Shown here piece by piece: positions 8,210 to 15,841 of a DNA stretch of 64,000 bases. Within the stretch, counting starts at the first letter, position 1. The number at the start of each line of letters is the position of its first letter. Source of the stretch: CAJBVW01 sp964457335 (GTDB taxonomy: Bacteria; Myxococcota_A; UBA796; SXON01); contig CAYWGD010000004.1 of the NCBI GenBank assembly GCA_964457335.1, positions 62,001 to 126,000 of the forward strand, read 5' to 3'. The notes beneath the pieces are model-generated. The model worked only from the letters and a program-made list of their open reading frames with translations. It ran no database searches and had not been told where the DNA came from. Both the position numbers and the translations under genes were made by a program.

Positions 8210-9595
8210 ATGCTGACCGTCCTCCTCCTCGCCGCCTGCTCCGGCCCCGACGACAAGCCCGCCGACGACACCGCGTCCGGCGTGTGCCGCGGGAACCCCA
8301 CGCTGACCGTGCTCTCGCCCGAGGACGGCGCCACGTACGCGGTGGGCGACGAGATCCCGCTCTCGGGCGAGGGTGCGTCGAGCGCCGGCTACGAGGTGGT
8401 CCTGCTCTGGGCCGTCGACGGCGACGTCGAGGTCGTCGGCGGGGCCGGCGCGTGGACCCCGTCCGCGCCCGGCGACCACCTCCTGACGCTCCAGGGCGAG
8501 GACGCCTGCGGCATCTCGCAGCTCAACCGCACGGTGCACGTGACCGGCGGAGACACCGGCGACACGGGCGACACGGGCGACACCGGCGACACGGGGGACA
8601 CCGGCGACACCGGCACCCCCGCGGAGCTCGGCGTGACGCGCTTCGGGAGCGACGAGGGCCTGCCGGTGGCCGGGTGGAGCGGCCTGTCGGTGGCGCCGGA
8701 CGGCACGGTGTGGGGCGCGACGGCCGCCGGCCTCGTGCACCTCGACCCGGTGAGCGCCACGGCGCGCGTCTACGGCGTGGCGAACGGACTCTACACGGAC
8801 AGCCCCACCGCGGTGCTCGCCGCGCGCGACGGCTCGGTCTGGGTCGGGCACATCGGCGACGTGACGCGCCAGGGCGAGCAGGTCGTCGTCGACGACGCCG
8901 GCGCGCTCACGATCCTGCGCACGATCGACCACACCGAGAGCGACGAGATCACCTCGGTCGTGCGGCTGCGCGAGCAGCCCTGGGGCGTGGGCGTCGGCGA
9001 CATCTGGATGGGCACCAACGAGGGGCTCTGCCTCTGGGACGCCGACCTCGGCCGCTTCGCCGAGCACGCCCACCCCACGCATCCGCACGGCTACACCAAG
9101 GGCGTCGCGTTCTCGCAAGACGGCGACGTGTGGAACGGCGACGCCTACCAGCTCTCGCGCTGGCGCTACTCCAACGACGGCGACCTCTCCCCCAGCGCCG
9201 ACCTCCTGGAGACCGTCGCCACGTGGCCCGTCGCCATCGAGGAGCTGCTGGAGATCGCGGACCTGGACGCCAACGGCGGCGATCTCTGGGTGGCCTCCGA
9301 GCTCTTCGGCGTCGCGCGGGTGACGGTCGCGTCCGAGGTGGGCGCGAGCGCGGTCGACCTCTTCGCCGAGCCGGTCTCCGCCCGCGCGGTGCGCGCCGAC
9401 GGAACAGGCGACGTGTGGATCGGCACGTCGAGCGGGCTCTGGCGCTGGGACGGCGCCGCGCTCGCCGCGGTGACGGCCGACTGGATCCCGGCCGACGGCG
9501 TGCAGCAGATCGCCGTGGACCCGTCCACGTCGCCCCCCACCTTGTGGTTCGCGACCTCGCAAGGGCTCGTGCGGCTGGTGGGCGAGCCGGGGTAG
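8210..9595 (+). CDS. Lipoprotein with Asp-Thr-Gly linker and beta-propeller
   Basis: A 461-residue lipoprotein. The signal MLTVLLLAAC ends in lipobox LAAC with Ser at +2. An Ig-like segment (~22-110) is followed by a seven-fold GDT linker (~114-134). The rest is a propeller of two-component-regulator type repeats (GTVWGATAAGLVHLD, GDIWMGTNEGLCLWD, GDVWIGTSSGLWRWD), each with the W-G-x-x-x-G-L pattern. No enzyme motif is present and no histidine kinase is attached. It is probably a surface-exposed binding or scaffold protein. An AT-rich GTGTAAAAC box lies 8-16 nt before the ATG. The glycosidase-like gene follows after 22 bp. Confidence 0.8.
   Translation: MLTVLLLAACSGPDDKPADDTASGVCRGNPTLTVLSPEDGATYAVGDEIPLSGEGASSAGYEVVLLWAVDGDVEVVGGAGAWTPSAPGDHLLTLQGEDACGISQLNRTVHVTGGDTGDTGDTGDTGDTGDTGDTGTPAELGVTRFGSDEGLPVAGWSGLSVAPDGTVWGATAAGLVHLDPVSATARVYGVANGLYTDSPTAVLAARDGSVWVGHIGDVTRQGEQVVVDDAGALTILRTIDHTESDEITSVVRLREQPWGVGVGDIWMGTNEGLCLWDADLGRFAEHAHPTHPHGYTKGVAFSQDGDVWNGDAYQLSRWRYSNDGDLSPSADLLETVATWPVAIEELLEIADLDANGGDLWVASELFGVARVTVASEVGASAVDLFAEPVSARAVRADGTGDVWIGTSSGLWRWDGAALAAVTADWIPADGVQQIAVDPSTSPPTLWFATSQGLVRLVGEPG
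8549..8611 (+). repeat. In-gene 9-bp minisatellite encoding (Gly-Asp-Thr)7
   Basis: Seven tandem 9-bp units of type GGCGACAC(C/G), in frame, encode seven GDT tripeptides in the linker of the propeller lipoprotein. Such in-frame units can expand or contract without frameshift. The DTG-rich linker recurs in short form in other lipoproteins here (GPPDTGTEG, DTGTFPFDTSDTGT). Confidence 0.85.
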
Positions 9596-9617
9596 CCCGG
9601 TTTAGACGGGCGCCGCG

Positions 9618-11069
9618 ATGTCTCCCCGCGCGCGACGCTCCCTGCTGCTCGGCACCGCGCTGCTCCTGGCGGCGGGCGTCGCGTGGAGGCTCGCGCGCCC
9701 GGCCCGCCCGCCGCGCCCCGCCCCGCGGGAGGAGGCCGTCGAGCCGGCGATCGTGCGCACCACGCCCGTGCCGCGCACCACGGCGGAGGGCGCCGCCGTC
9801 CTCGGGATCAACGAGGGCGTCTCGCTCCCGGGCAACCCGGGCGCGCGGCTGTTCTCCGGGGGCGGCACGCTCGCGCGGCGCGTCGGCATGGTGCGGGCGC
9901 TCGGGGCGCGGCTCGTGCGGGCGAACAGCCACGCCTGGCCGAACCTCGCGTACTCCTCGTGGAAGGGCAGCTTCGCGGAGGCCGACCGCTTCATGCGGAC
10001 CGTCGGCGAGGCCGGCCTGGACGTGGTCCTGGTGATCGGCCCCTGGCCCGGCACACGCACCGCGCTCTACACCGACCGCTACGTGCCCGCCGACCTGGCC
10101 GGCTACGAGGCCTGGGTGGAGGCGCTCGTCGAGCGCTATGACGGCGACGGCGCGGACGACATGCCCGGCCTCGCGCGGCCGGTGCTCGCCTGGGAGGTCG
10201 ACAACGAGCCCGACCAGCACCACCTCGTGGCGCCGCGTGGCCGCGAGGAGCGCGGGCTCGGCGGCCTCGGCGGCGACGCGCTCGGTGACGCCGCCGCGGG
10301 CCTCGACGGGGCGGACGCCCCCCGCGCGCCCTTCGAGACGCCGCGGGAGTACGCGGAGGTGCTGATCGCCACGTCGCGGGCGATCCGCCGCGCGGACCCC
10401 GACGCCCGCGTGCTCTCCGCCGGCATCTACCGGGCGGCGATGCCGGCCGGCCGCACCTACCTCGCCGACGTGCTCGCGGTCGAAGGCGCCCGCGAGGCGA
10501 TCGACGGGCTCTCGCTCCACTGCTACTTCAGCTCCGACAACCTGGGCGCCGTGCAGCGCACGATGCGCACGGCCCGCGCGCTCGCCCCCGACCTGCCGGT
10601 GTGGATCACCGAGACCAGCGTGCCGTCCGAGGGCCCCCAGGGCTGGGTGGACGAGCTCTGGCAGGCGAAGATGGTCGCCGGCATCGTCGGCGGTTTCTTG
10701 GCGGACGGCGCCGATCGCGTGTTCTGGCATTCGCTCGTCGACGCGCCGAACGAGCGCGAAGGGCCCGCCGGCTACGCCACGAACTCGCTCTTCCGCGGCT
10801 ACGCCGACGGGAACGTGGTCCGCTACGAGACGAAGCCCGCCGGGGACGTGTTCCGCCGCCTCGCGGGGCACCTCGCCGGGCAGGATCCCGCCAGCTTCGC
10901 CGAGGTGCCCGCGGAGGGCGGGCGGCTCCTCGAGACGGAGGGCGGCTGGCTCGCGTTCGACGGCGAGCCGGCCGTGCCCGCGGGCGGGCGCACGGTGGAG
11001 GACCTCGTCACCGGCGAGGTCCTCGTCGGCGGCGAGCGCGCGCCCGCGCCCGCCTGGATCGCCCGTTGA
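9618..11069 (+). CDS. Clan GH-A glycoside hydrolase-like exported protein
   Basis: A 483-residue protein with an N-terminal signal anchor (residues ~7-26, LLLGTALLLAAGVAWRL) after a basic start (MSPRARR). The body is a TIM barrel of the GH5/GH39 kind. A strand-4 motif AWEVDNEPD gives the candidate acid/base E197, and a strand-7 motif WITETSVPSEG gives the candidate nucleophile E332. Spacing and N-E-P context match retaining beta-glycosidases of clan GH-A. Substrate and family number cannot be set by eye. It overlaps the next gene by 4 bp (TTGA). The pair hydrolase plus polytopic membrane protein suggests a role in making or trimming a surface polysaccharide. The ATG is 10 nt after an AT-rich TTTAGAC box. 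Confidence 0.8.
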   Translation: MSPRARRSLLLGTALLLAAGVAWRLARPARPPRPAPREEAVEPAIVRTTPVPRTTAEGAAVLGINEGVSLPGNPGARLFSGGGTLARRVGMVRALGARLVRANSHAWPNLAYSSWKGSFAEADRFMRTVGEAGLDVVLVIGPWPGTRTALYTDRYVPADLAGYEAWVEALVERYDGDGADDMPGLARPVLAWEVDNEPDQHHLVAPRGREERGLGGLGGDALGDAAAGLDGADAPRAPFETPREYAEVLIATSRAIRRADPDARVLSAGIYRAAMPAGRTYLADVLAVEGAREAIDGLSLHCYFSSDNLGAVQRTMRTARALAPDLPVWITETSVPSEGPQGWVDELWQAKMVAGIVGGFLADGADRVFWHSLVDAPNEREGPAGYATNSLFRGYADGNVVRYETKPAGDVFRRLAGHLAGQDPASFAEVPAEGGRLLETEGGWLAFDGEPAVPAGGRTVEDLVTGEVLVGGERAPAPAWIAR

Positions 11070-12589
11070 TCGTGCTCCTGGCGTTGCTGGCCGAGCTCGC
11101 CGGCTGGGTCGGCGGCACGCCCAACCGCACCGAGAGCTTCGCGTGGTTCCGCGTCCAGGCGCACCTGGGCCCGGGCGGCTTCGCCCTCGCGCTGCTCGTG
11201 GGGCTCGCGCTCGCGGCGGCGCGGGCGCGGTGGGTGCCGCCGCCGTGGATCGGCGCGCTCCTGGTGCACCTGCTCTTCCTCGACGTCGCGCAGGGGCAGC
11301 CCGACACCTCGACCTGGTTCACGCTCTCCCAGCACGTCGCGCGCGCGCCGATCGACGCGCTGCTGGGCTGGCGGGAGCTCGTCTGGACCGGCGAGGAGGC
11401 CCGCTTCCACAAGCCGTTCCCCTTCGTCCCGGCGGTCTACGGGCTCGCGTTCCGGCTGTTCGGCGAGTCGACGCGGGTGATGGACCTCGTCCTGACGGCC
11501 TGGGCGGTGGCGCTGCCGCTCGTGGTGACGTGGGCGGCGCGCGCCGCCGGGCCGCCCGGGCCCCGGACCGAGCGCGCGGCGCGGCTCGCGGGCTGGCTCG
11601 TGGTCGGGCTCCCGCTCTTGCAGGCGCAGTCCGGGTGGCTCCTCGCCGACCTGCCGCTCTGCGTGTGCGTCGCGTTCGCCTGGGGGGCGCTCCTGCGCGC
11701 CCGGGGGCCCGTCACCGGGGCCGTGGCGGCCCTCGCGGCCGTCCCGGCGGCGCTCACGAAGGTCACAGGCGCGGCCTTCGTGGTGGTGCCCGCCCTCGCG
11801 CTCGCGCTGCCGCTGCCGCTGTTCCTGGGCGTGCTCGCCTTCGGCGCCGCCGCGCTCGCGGGGCTCCGCCCGCCCCGCCTCCGCCCCGCCCCGCACTACG
11901 CCGCCGCCGCGCTCGCCCTCGCCGTGCACCTCCGCCCCGCCGCGTGGGTGCTCGGGCTCGCCACGGCGCTCGGCGCGCGCGGGGGGGATCGGCTCGGCCG
12001 GCTCGTGCTCGGCGCGCTGGCGACCGTGCCGGCGGTCGTGGCGTGGTCGCCCGTCGAGCACACCGCCCGCTACGCGCTCCCCGTCGGGGTGGCCCTCGCC
12101 ATGGCCACGGCGTTCCGCTCCCCGGCCGCGGCCCGCTTCCTCGTGGGCTCCGGCCTCGTGATCCTGGTCGGCGGCTACTGGCCGGTCGTCCGGCACCACC
12201 AGGCGGTCAACCTCCAGGAGGGCACGCGCGCGCTCGTGGCAGCGGGGGTGACCGCCATCGAGGTGCGCGCCGACGCGCCCGGCACCACCTTCCCGCCCGC
12301 CGCGCTGGCCGCGCTCGTGGATCTCTACGCCCCCGTCCCCGTGCGGACCGGCCCCGCCCTGGCCCTCGCGCCGCCGGACAAGAAGCGCCACTGGTGGGAG
12401 TTCGTGGAGGCGCCGCCCTGGCGCGCGCCGGGCGAGGCCGACGGGCTGCTCCTGTGCCTGTACGCCGCGGACGCGACGCGATTCGAGAGGGAGAACCCAG
12501 GTTGGACCCGCGTCGGGACGGTCTCCCGCTACCGCGCGTCGAGCCTGCTCCTTCCGCGCGAGGTCGTCCTCTACAAGAAATTGAGATAG
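11066..12589 (+). CDS. Polytopic membrane protein, GT-C glycosyltransferase-like
   Basis: A 507-residue protein with about ten hydrophobic helices in the first 400 residues (for example LALLVGLALAAARA and GWLVVGLPLLQAQSGWLL) and a soluble C-terminal ~110 residues. A long first external loop (~60-105) and the topology resemble GT-C/ArnT-PMT transferases using polyprenyl-phosphate sugars, but I see no certain DD or DE catalytic motif. The segment FHKPFPFVPAVYGL fits the acceptor-side loops of such enzymes. The start is TTG overlapping the upstream TGA; GTG at 11072 is an alternative. It is translationally coupled to the glycosidase-like gene and a similar protein lies at 59.5-61.3 kb. Confidence 0.65.
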   Translation: MIVLLALLAELAGWVGGTPNRTESFAWFRVQAHLGPGGFALALLVGLALAAARARWVPPPWIGALLVHLLFLDVAQGQPDTSTWFTLSQHVARAPIDALLGWRELVWTGEEARFHKPFPFVPAVYGLAFRLFGESTRVMDLVLTAWAVALPLVVTWAARAAGPPGPRTERAARLAGWLVVGLPLLQAQSGWLLADLPLCVCVAFAWGALLRARGPVTGAVAALAAVPAALTKVTGAAFVVVPALALALPLPLFLGVLAFGAAALAGLRPPRLRPAPHYAAAALALAVHLRPAAWVLGLATALGARGGDRLGRLVLGALATVPAVVAWSPVEHTARYALPVGVALAMATAFRSPAAARFLVGSGLVILVGGYWPVVRHHQAVNLQEGTRALVAAGVTAIEVRADAPGTTFPPAALAALVDLYAPVPVRTGPALALAPPDKKRHWWEFVEAPPWRAPGEADGLLLCLYAADATRFERENPGWTRVGTVSRYRASSLLLPREVVLYKKLR

Positions 12590-12614
12590 CCTCCGCCCGA
12601 TTTTCGGAGACCCG

Positions 12615-13061
12615 ATGGCTCCCTTCCTGCTCCTGAACCTCCTCGGCTGCACGAGCCCCTTCGAGGGCACGTGGCTTTTCCTGGCCGAACGCCAGCAGAA
12701 GGTTTCCGGCGACTGCGCCGACCCCGACGACGAGACCCGGTACACGGGCACGTCCAACTCCTTCGTCGACATCTTCAAGCTCGACTCGGGCGAGTTCCTC
12801 GTGCTCTACGGCGAGTACCTCGTCGGCACGGCCGAGGGGAGCTCGCTCCAGGCGTCGTGGGACCAGGTCTACACCGACGAGGACTACGAGGAGAGCGAGG
12901 GCATCGAGCTCGAAGCCACGCTCGACGGGTCGGTGCTCAGCGGCACCGTGACCGAGTCCTCGCGCCAGGCGAGCGGCGACGACGAGTACCGGTGCTCGGT
13001 CGAGACCACCTTCTCGGCGGAGCGGACGGTGTCCTCCCCCGACTCCTACCCGGACAACTAG
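12615..13061 (+). CDS. Small lipoprotein, tandem pair member 1
   Basis: A 148-residue lipoprotein with signal MAPFLLLNLLGC (lipobox LLGC, Thr-Ser after it). The mature part is acidic and beta-rich (TRYTGTSNSFVDIF, LVLYGEYLVGT, GTVTESSRQA), resembling a small lipocalin-like or META-like barrel, with two further Cys (in SGDCAD and YRCSV) that could form a disulfide. No function is assignable. The next gene starts 1 bp after its stop and shares the plan, so the two look like a tandem duplication. Confidence 0.75.
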   Translation: MAPFLLLNLLGCTSPFEGTWLFLAERQQKVSGDCADPDDETRYTGTSNSFVDIFKLDSGEFLVLYGEYLVGTAEGSSLQASWDQVYTDEDYEESEGIELEATLDGSVLSGTVTESSRQASGDDEYRCSVETTFSAERTVSSPDSYPDN

Positions 13062-13062
13062 G

Positions 13063-13575
13063 ATGCGCGCCTTCCTCCTGGCACCGCTGCTCCTCTCCGG
13101 CTGCAGCCTGTTCGCGGCGCACGACGGCACCTACCTGGTCACGCTCGAGATGAAGAGCAACTCCTGCGACCCCGAGAGCACGCAGATCGGGCAGGAGACG
13201 CAGATGCTCGCGTCGATGTACCGGACCGGCGAGAGCCTCGTGCTCGAGCTCTCCGGCATCCTGCTCGTGGGCCCGCCCGCCGAGGGCGACGCCTTCGAGG
13301 TCAGCTACGAGAGCGGCTACTCGACCTCCTACGACGGCTGCGAGAGCACCTCGGAGAGCCAGGCCATCGACGTCGAGGGCACCTTCTCGGCCGACCTCGG
13401 CTTCGAGGGCAACGCCACGGTCTCCTCCCGCGACGTCCAGGTCGAGTGCCCGGACGACGAGGAGCAGATCTGCACCACGAAGTACGACGTGACCGCGGTG
13501 CGGCTCAACGCGGCGACGGACATCCGCCCCACCGGCAACATCGCCTGGGGCTACTTCCCGAGCGGCGGCTACTGA
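13063..13575 (+). CDS. Small lipoprotein, tandem pair member 2
   Basis: A 170-residue lipoprotein with signal MRAFLLAPLLLSGC (lipobox LSGC). It shares the preceding protein's order of features: a short N-terminal strand after the Cys (HDGTYLVTLEMK against FEGTWLFLAER), a central LVLELSGILLVG against LVLYGEYLVGT, and an acidic Ser/Glu-rich loop. Six mature Cys can be counted, more than in the paralogue. Function unknown. A clear hairpin terminator follows, consistent with the end of a 12.6-13.6 kb pair. Confidence 0.75.
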   Translation: MRAFLLAPLLLSGCSLFAAHDGTYLVTLEMKSNSCDPESTQIGQETQMLASMYRTGESLVLELSGILLVGPPAEGDAFEVSYESGYSTSYDGCESTSESQAIDVEGTFSADLGFEGNATVSSRDVQVECPDDEEQICTTKYDVTAVRLNAATDIRPTGNIAWGYFPSGGY

Positions 13576-13582
13576 TCGAGAC

Positions 13583-13613
13583 CGGGCGCGGCCCCTCGGG
13601 GTCGCGCCCGTTT
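13583..13613 (+). terminator. Hairpin terminator between convergent genes
   Basis: Arms cgggcgcggcc and ggtcgcgcccg around CCTCGG, then TTT, 7 bp past the second small-lipoprotein stop and 12 bp before the convergent operon end. It probably serves the plus-strand pair. Confidence 0.6.
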
Positions 13614-13624
13614 CGGCGCCAACC

Positions 13625-14248
13625 TCACTCCGCGCCCGAGAAGTCCGGGTAGCAGAGCTGCGCCTCGCCCGCGGCGATGCGGAAGCGGAGCCCGCTCCCG
13701 TCGGCGCGCAGCTGCCCGAAGCGGACCTCGATCGGGAACTGCCCGCTCTCGACCGGCACCTCCACGAGCGTGCTGCCCAGCGCGGTGTCCTCCACGCGGG
13801 CGACCTCCTCGCGGTTCACGGAGAGCCACGCCACCGTCTCCGCGCCGAGGACCACGTCGAGGCTCCCGCCGCCGGTGACCCGCAGCCACGCGGTCCAGCG
13901 CGCGGCGAAGTAGGCGGGATCGCCCTCGACGCCCTCGTCCACGGGCCACCAGTTGGCGCCCACGTCCAGCGAGGCGTCGTAGCGGCGGAGCGCGAGCCGG
14001 TCGTCGTCCCACCAGTCGAGGTCGTCCATGGCCGCGGGGACGACCTCGGGCTCGAGGTCGGGGTGGTCGCCGGGGAGGTTGAAGTACTGGCCGTACCAGC
14101 CGGCCGAGCACGTGCTCCAGTCGGGCGGCTCGCCGAAGTGCGCGTCGGGGTCGTCGGGGGGCGGCTCCGCCACGTCGGCAGGGGGCGGCTCGTGGAGGAC
14201 GAACTCGGAGCAGGCCGAGAGGAGCAGCGTCGCGAGCACCGGCCTCAT
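13625..14248 (-). CDS. PA14-like lipoprotein closing the first DUF1549/DUF1501 operon
   Basis: A 207-residue lipoprotein. Signal MRPVLATLLLSAC has lipobox LSAC, followed by a Pro/Asp-rich linker (~20-40). The folded part opens with CSAGWYGQYFNLP (~46-58) and continues with LDVGANWWPVDEG, FAARWTAWLRV and a late VRFGQLRADGSGLRF. This is the PA14 beta-barrel pattern, usually a carbohydrate-binding module. Its ATG overlaps the TGA of the upstream mini-cytochrome (ATGA), so it is the last gene of a four-gene unit. The plus-strand version of the operon has a different lipoprotein at its head instead. A ligand is not predictable. Confidence 0.75.
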   Translation of the reverse strand: MRPVLATLLLSACSEFVLHEPPPADVAEPPPDDPDAHFGEPPDWSTCSAGWYGQYFNLPGDHPDLEPEVVPAAMDDLDWWDDDRLALRRYDASLDVGANWWPVDEGVEGDPAYFAARWTAWLRVTGGGSLDVVLGAETVAWLSVNREEVARVEDTALGSTLVEVPVESGQFPIEVRFGQLRADGSGLRFRIAAGEAQLCYPDFSGAE

Positions 14249-14586
14249 TCCTCCCCCGCCGGCAGCACCGCGCACTCGAGCCACTCCGCGAGCAGGCGGC
14301 GCTCCTCCTCGGACGGCCCCCCGCCCGGCGGCATCGTGGCCTCCTTGCCGAGCGAGCGCGCGGCGATGCGCGGTCCCCACGCCACGGCGTCCTCCCAGGT
14401 GTCGAGGTCGACCTGCACGGGCGCGCCGTTGCGCTGGTCCGCGCGCAGCAGCGACGAGTGGCAGCCGGTGCAGTGCTTGTCCATCCAGCCCTGGCCGAAG
14501 TTGGCCCAGGTGAGCGGCGGGTCGCGGTCGCAGGCGCCGGCGGTGTCGTCGGGGGTGCCCGCGCAGGCCAGGAGCAGCAGGATCAC
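14245..14586 (-). CDS. One-haem mini-cytochrome c lipoprotein
   Basis: A 113-residue lipoprotein. Signal VILLLLAC has lipobox LLAC, followed by a short TPDDTAG linker. One haem c motif, CTGCH, sits at residues ~39-43, and KEATMPPGGG (~82-91) supplies the likely axial Met of a class I mono-haem fold (MPPGG is typical of this group). At about 95 mature residues it is a minimal cytochrome domain. It overlaps the upstream DUF1501 gene (GTGA) and the downstream PA14-like gene (ATGA). A paralogue at 29719 has the same context. It probably passes electrons to or from the DUF1549-like haem protein of the same operon, by inference from context. Confidence 0.8.
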   Translation of the reverse strand: MILLLLACAGTPDDTAGACDRDPPLTWANFGQGWMDKHCTGCHSSLLRADQRNGAPVQVDLDTWEDAVAWGPRIAARSLGKEATMPPGGGPSEEERRLLAEWLECAVLPAGEE

Positions 14587-15830
14587 CGGATCACGGCCTC
14601 CAGCACCTGCACGTCGGGGAGGTGCTCCTGCGGATCGAGGCCGCCGAGCGCGAGCAGCGCGGTGCCGAGGTGCTCGCAGGCGAGCCGGTCGCCGCCCGAG
14701 GAGGCCTGCCCCGTGGTGAAGTCGATGGGCTCGGCCACGAGCCCCCCGTCGGTCTTCCCGACCACGCGGTTGCCGGCCACGCCGCTCCCGACGAGCAGCG
14801 CCGAGCCGTAGGGCCAGTGGTCCTTTCCGTTGCCGCCGTTGAGCAGGGGCGTGCGCCCGAACTCGGAGAGCGCGACGATCACGACCTCGTCGACGAGCCA
14901 GGCGGCGTTGTCGCCGGGGGTGCGCGCCAGGTGCTCCATCAGCGCGTCGAGCACGGCGTAGAACTCGTCCTGCTGCGCGGCCTGCGACGGCTCGCCGTGG
15001 GTGTCGTAGCCGCCGTCGATCTGGATCATCGCGCAGCGGGCGAGCCCGAGCCGGAAGAGCTCGCTCGCCTGGGTGGCCTGGTCGATCACGGTGCGGCCGA
15101 GGTCGGAGAGCCCGGCCTCGAAGGCGCGCCCTTCGAGCTCCATGGCGCGCTCCAGGTTGGACAGGAGCCCCTCGGCGCGCGCCCGCCCCTCGCCGGTCTT
15201 CGTGGCCGCGAACGCCGCGGCGCGGTTGCGGACGAAGGCGTCCACCATCGCGTTCTGGGGCTGCGCGGGCACGGGCGCGGGTAGATCGGCGCGTCCGAGG
15301 ATCGAGCCGTCGACCAGCTCGAGCAGCGTGCCGCCCCCCGCGCGCACGAGCGTGGCGCCGTGCGTGCCGGCGAAGCTCGGCCCCGAGAAGACCACGTGGG
15401 GGAGCGGGTAGTCGGCCTGCCCGTGCGCCGCGAGCAGCGTGGGCCAGTCGGCGTAGCTCGACGCGGAGGTGCCGGTCATCACGAACTGCTGGGCCGAGTC
15501 GTGGCCGACGCTGTGCGCGTCGATGCCGTTCACGATGCACGCGCGGCCGCCCCAGCGGGTGAAGAAGCGGCTCGCGCTCGGCCGGTCGATGCCCGCGGTC
15601 CAGCGCAGGTTGCCGGCGCTCCCGAGCTCGGTGTCGGGGTCCATGTCGACGCCGTCGGTGTCGAAGTGGGGGTCGAGCACGGTCGTCGTGTCCCAGCCGC
15701 CGCTCGCGTAGAAGAACAGGAACTTGCGGTCGGGCGGGGCGGCGTGGGCCAGGCGGGGGCGCGCCCCGAACGCGGCGCCGGCCGCGACGGCGGCGGAGCC
15801 CGAGAGGAGCGCACGGCGGGAGAGTCGCAT
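14583..15830 (-). CDS. DUF1501 Tat-exported protein
   Basis: A 415-residue member of the DUF1501 family (alkaline-phosphatase/sulfatase-like fold). The N-terminus RLSRRALLSGSAAVAAGAA is a Tat signal with twin Arg, and cleavage is likely near AHAA (~32). Family blocks include FLFFYASGGWDTT, VNGIDAHSVGHDSAQQFVMTG, GGYDTHGEPSQA (~285) and ALSEFGRTPLLNGGNGKDHW (~331). The D/H-rich blocks match the metal-site positions of the superfamily. DUF1501 genes typically pair with DUF1549/DUF1553 or DUF1800 genes in Planctomycetota, Myxococcota and others; the activity is unproven. The start at 15830 has GGAGG 5 nt upstream. An ATG 12 nt earlier overlaps the previous stop and is an alternative. Confidence 0.85.
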   Translation of the reverse strand: MRLSRRALLSGSAAVAAGAAFGARPRLAHAAPPDRKFLFFYASGGWDTTTVLDPHFDTDGVDMDPDTELGSAGNLRWTAGIDRPSASRFFTRWGGRACIVNGIDAHSVGHDSAQQFVMTGTSASSYADWPTLLAAHGQADYPLPHVVFSGPSFAGTHGATLVRAGGGTLLELVDGSILGRADLPAPVPAQPQNAMVDAFVRNRAAAFAATKTGEGRARAEGLLSNLERAMELEGRAFEAGLSDLGRTVIDQATQASELFRLGLARCAMIQIDGGYDTHGEPSQAAQQDEFYAVLDALMEHLARTPGDNAAWLVDEVVIVALSEFGRTPLLNGGNGKDHWPYGSALLVGSGVAGNRVVGKTDGGLVAEPIDFTTGQASSGGDRLACEHLGTALLALGGLDPQEHLPDVQVLEAVIR

Positions 15831-15841
15831 GCGGGCCTCCA

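Noticed and set aside
5588..9562. A 1324-codon open frame antisense to the MMPL and propeller genes
   Set aside because: It is Arg/Glu/His-rich without any domain and is exactly antisense to two well-supported genes. At >70% GC, stop codons are rare in the antisense frame.
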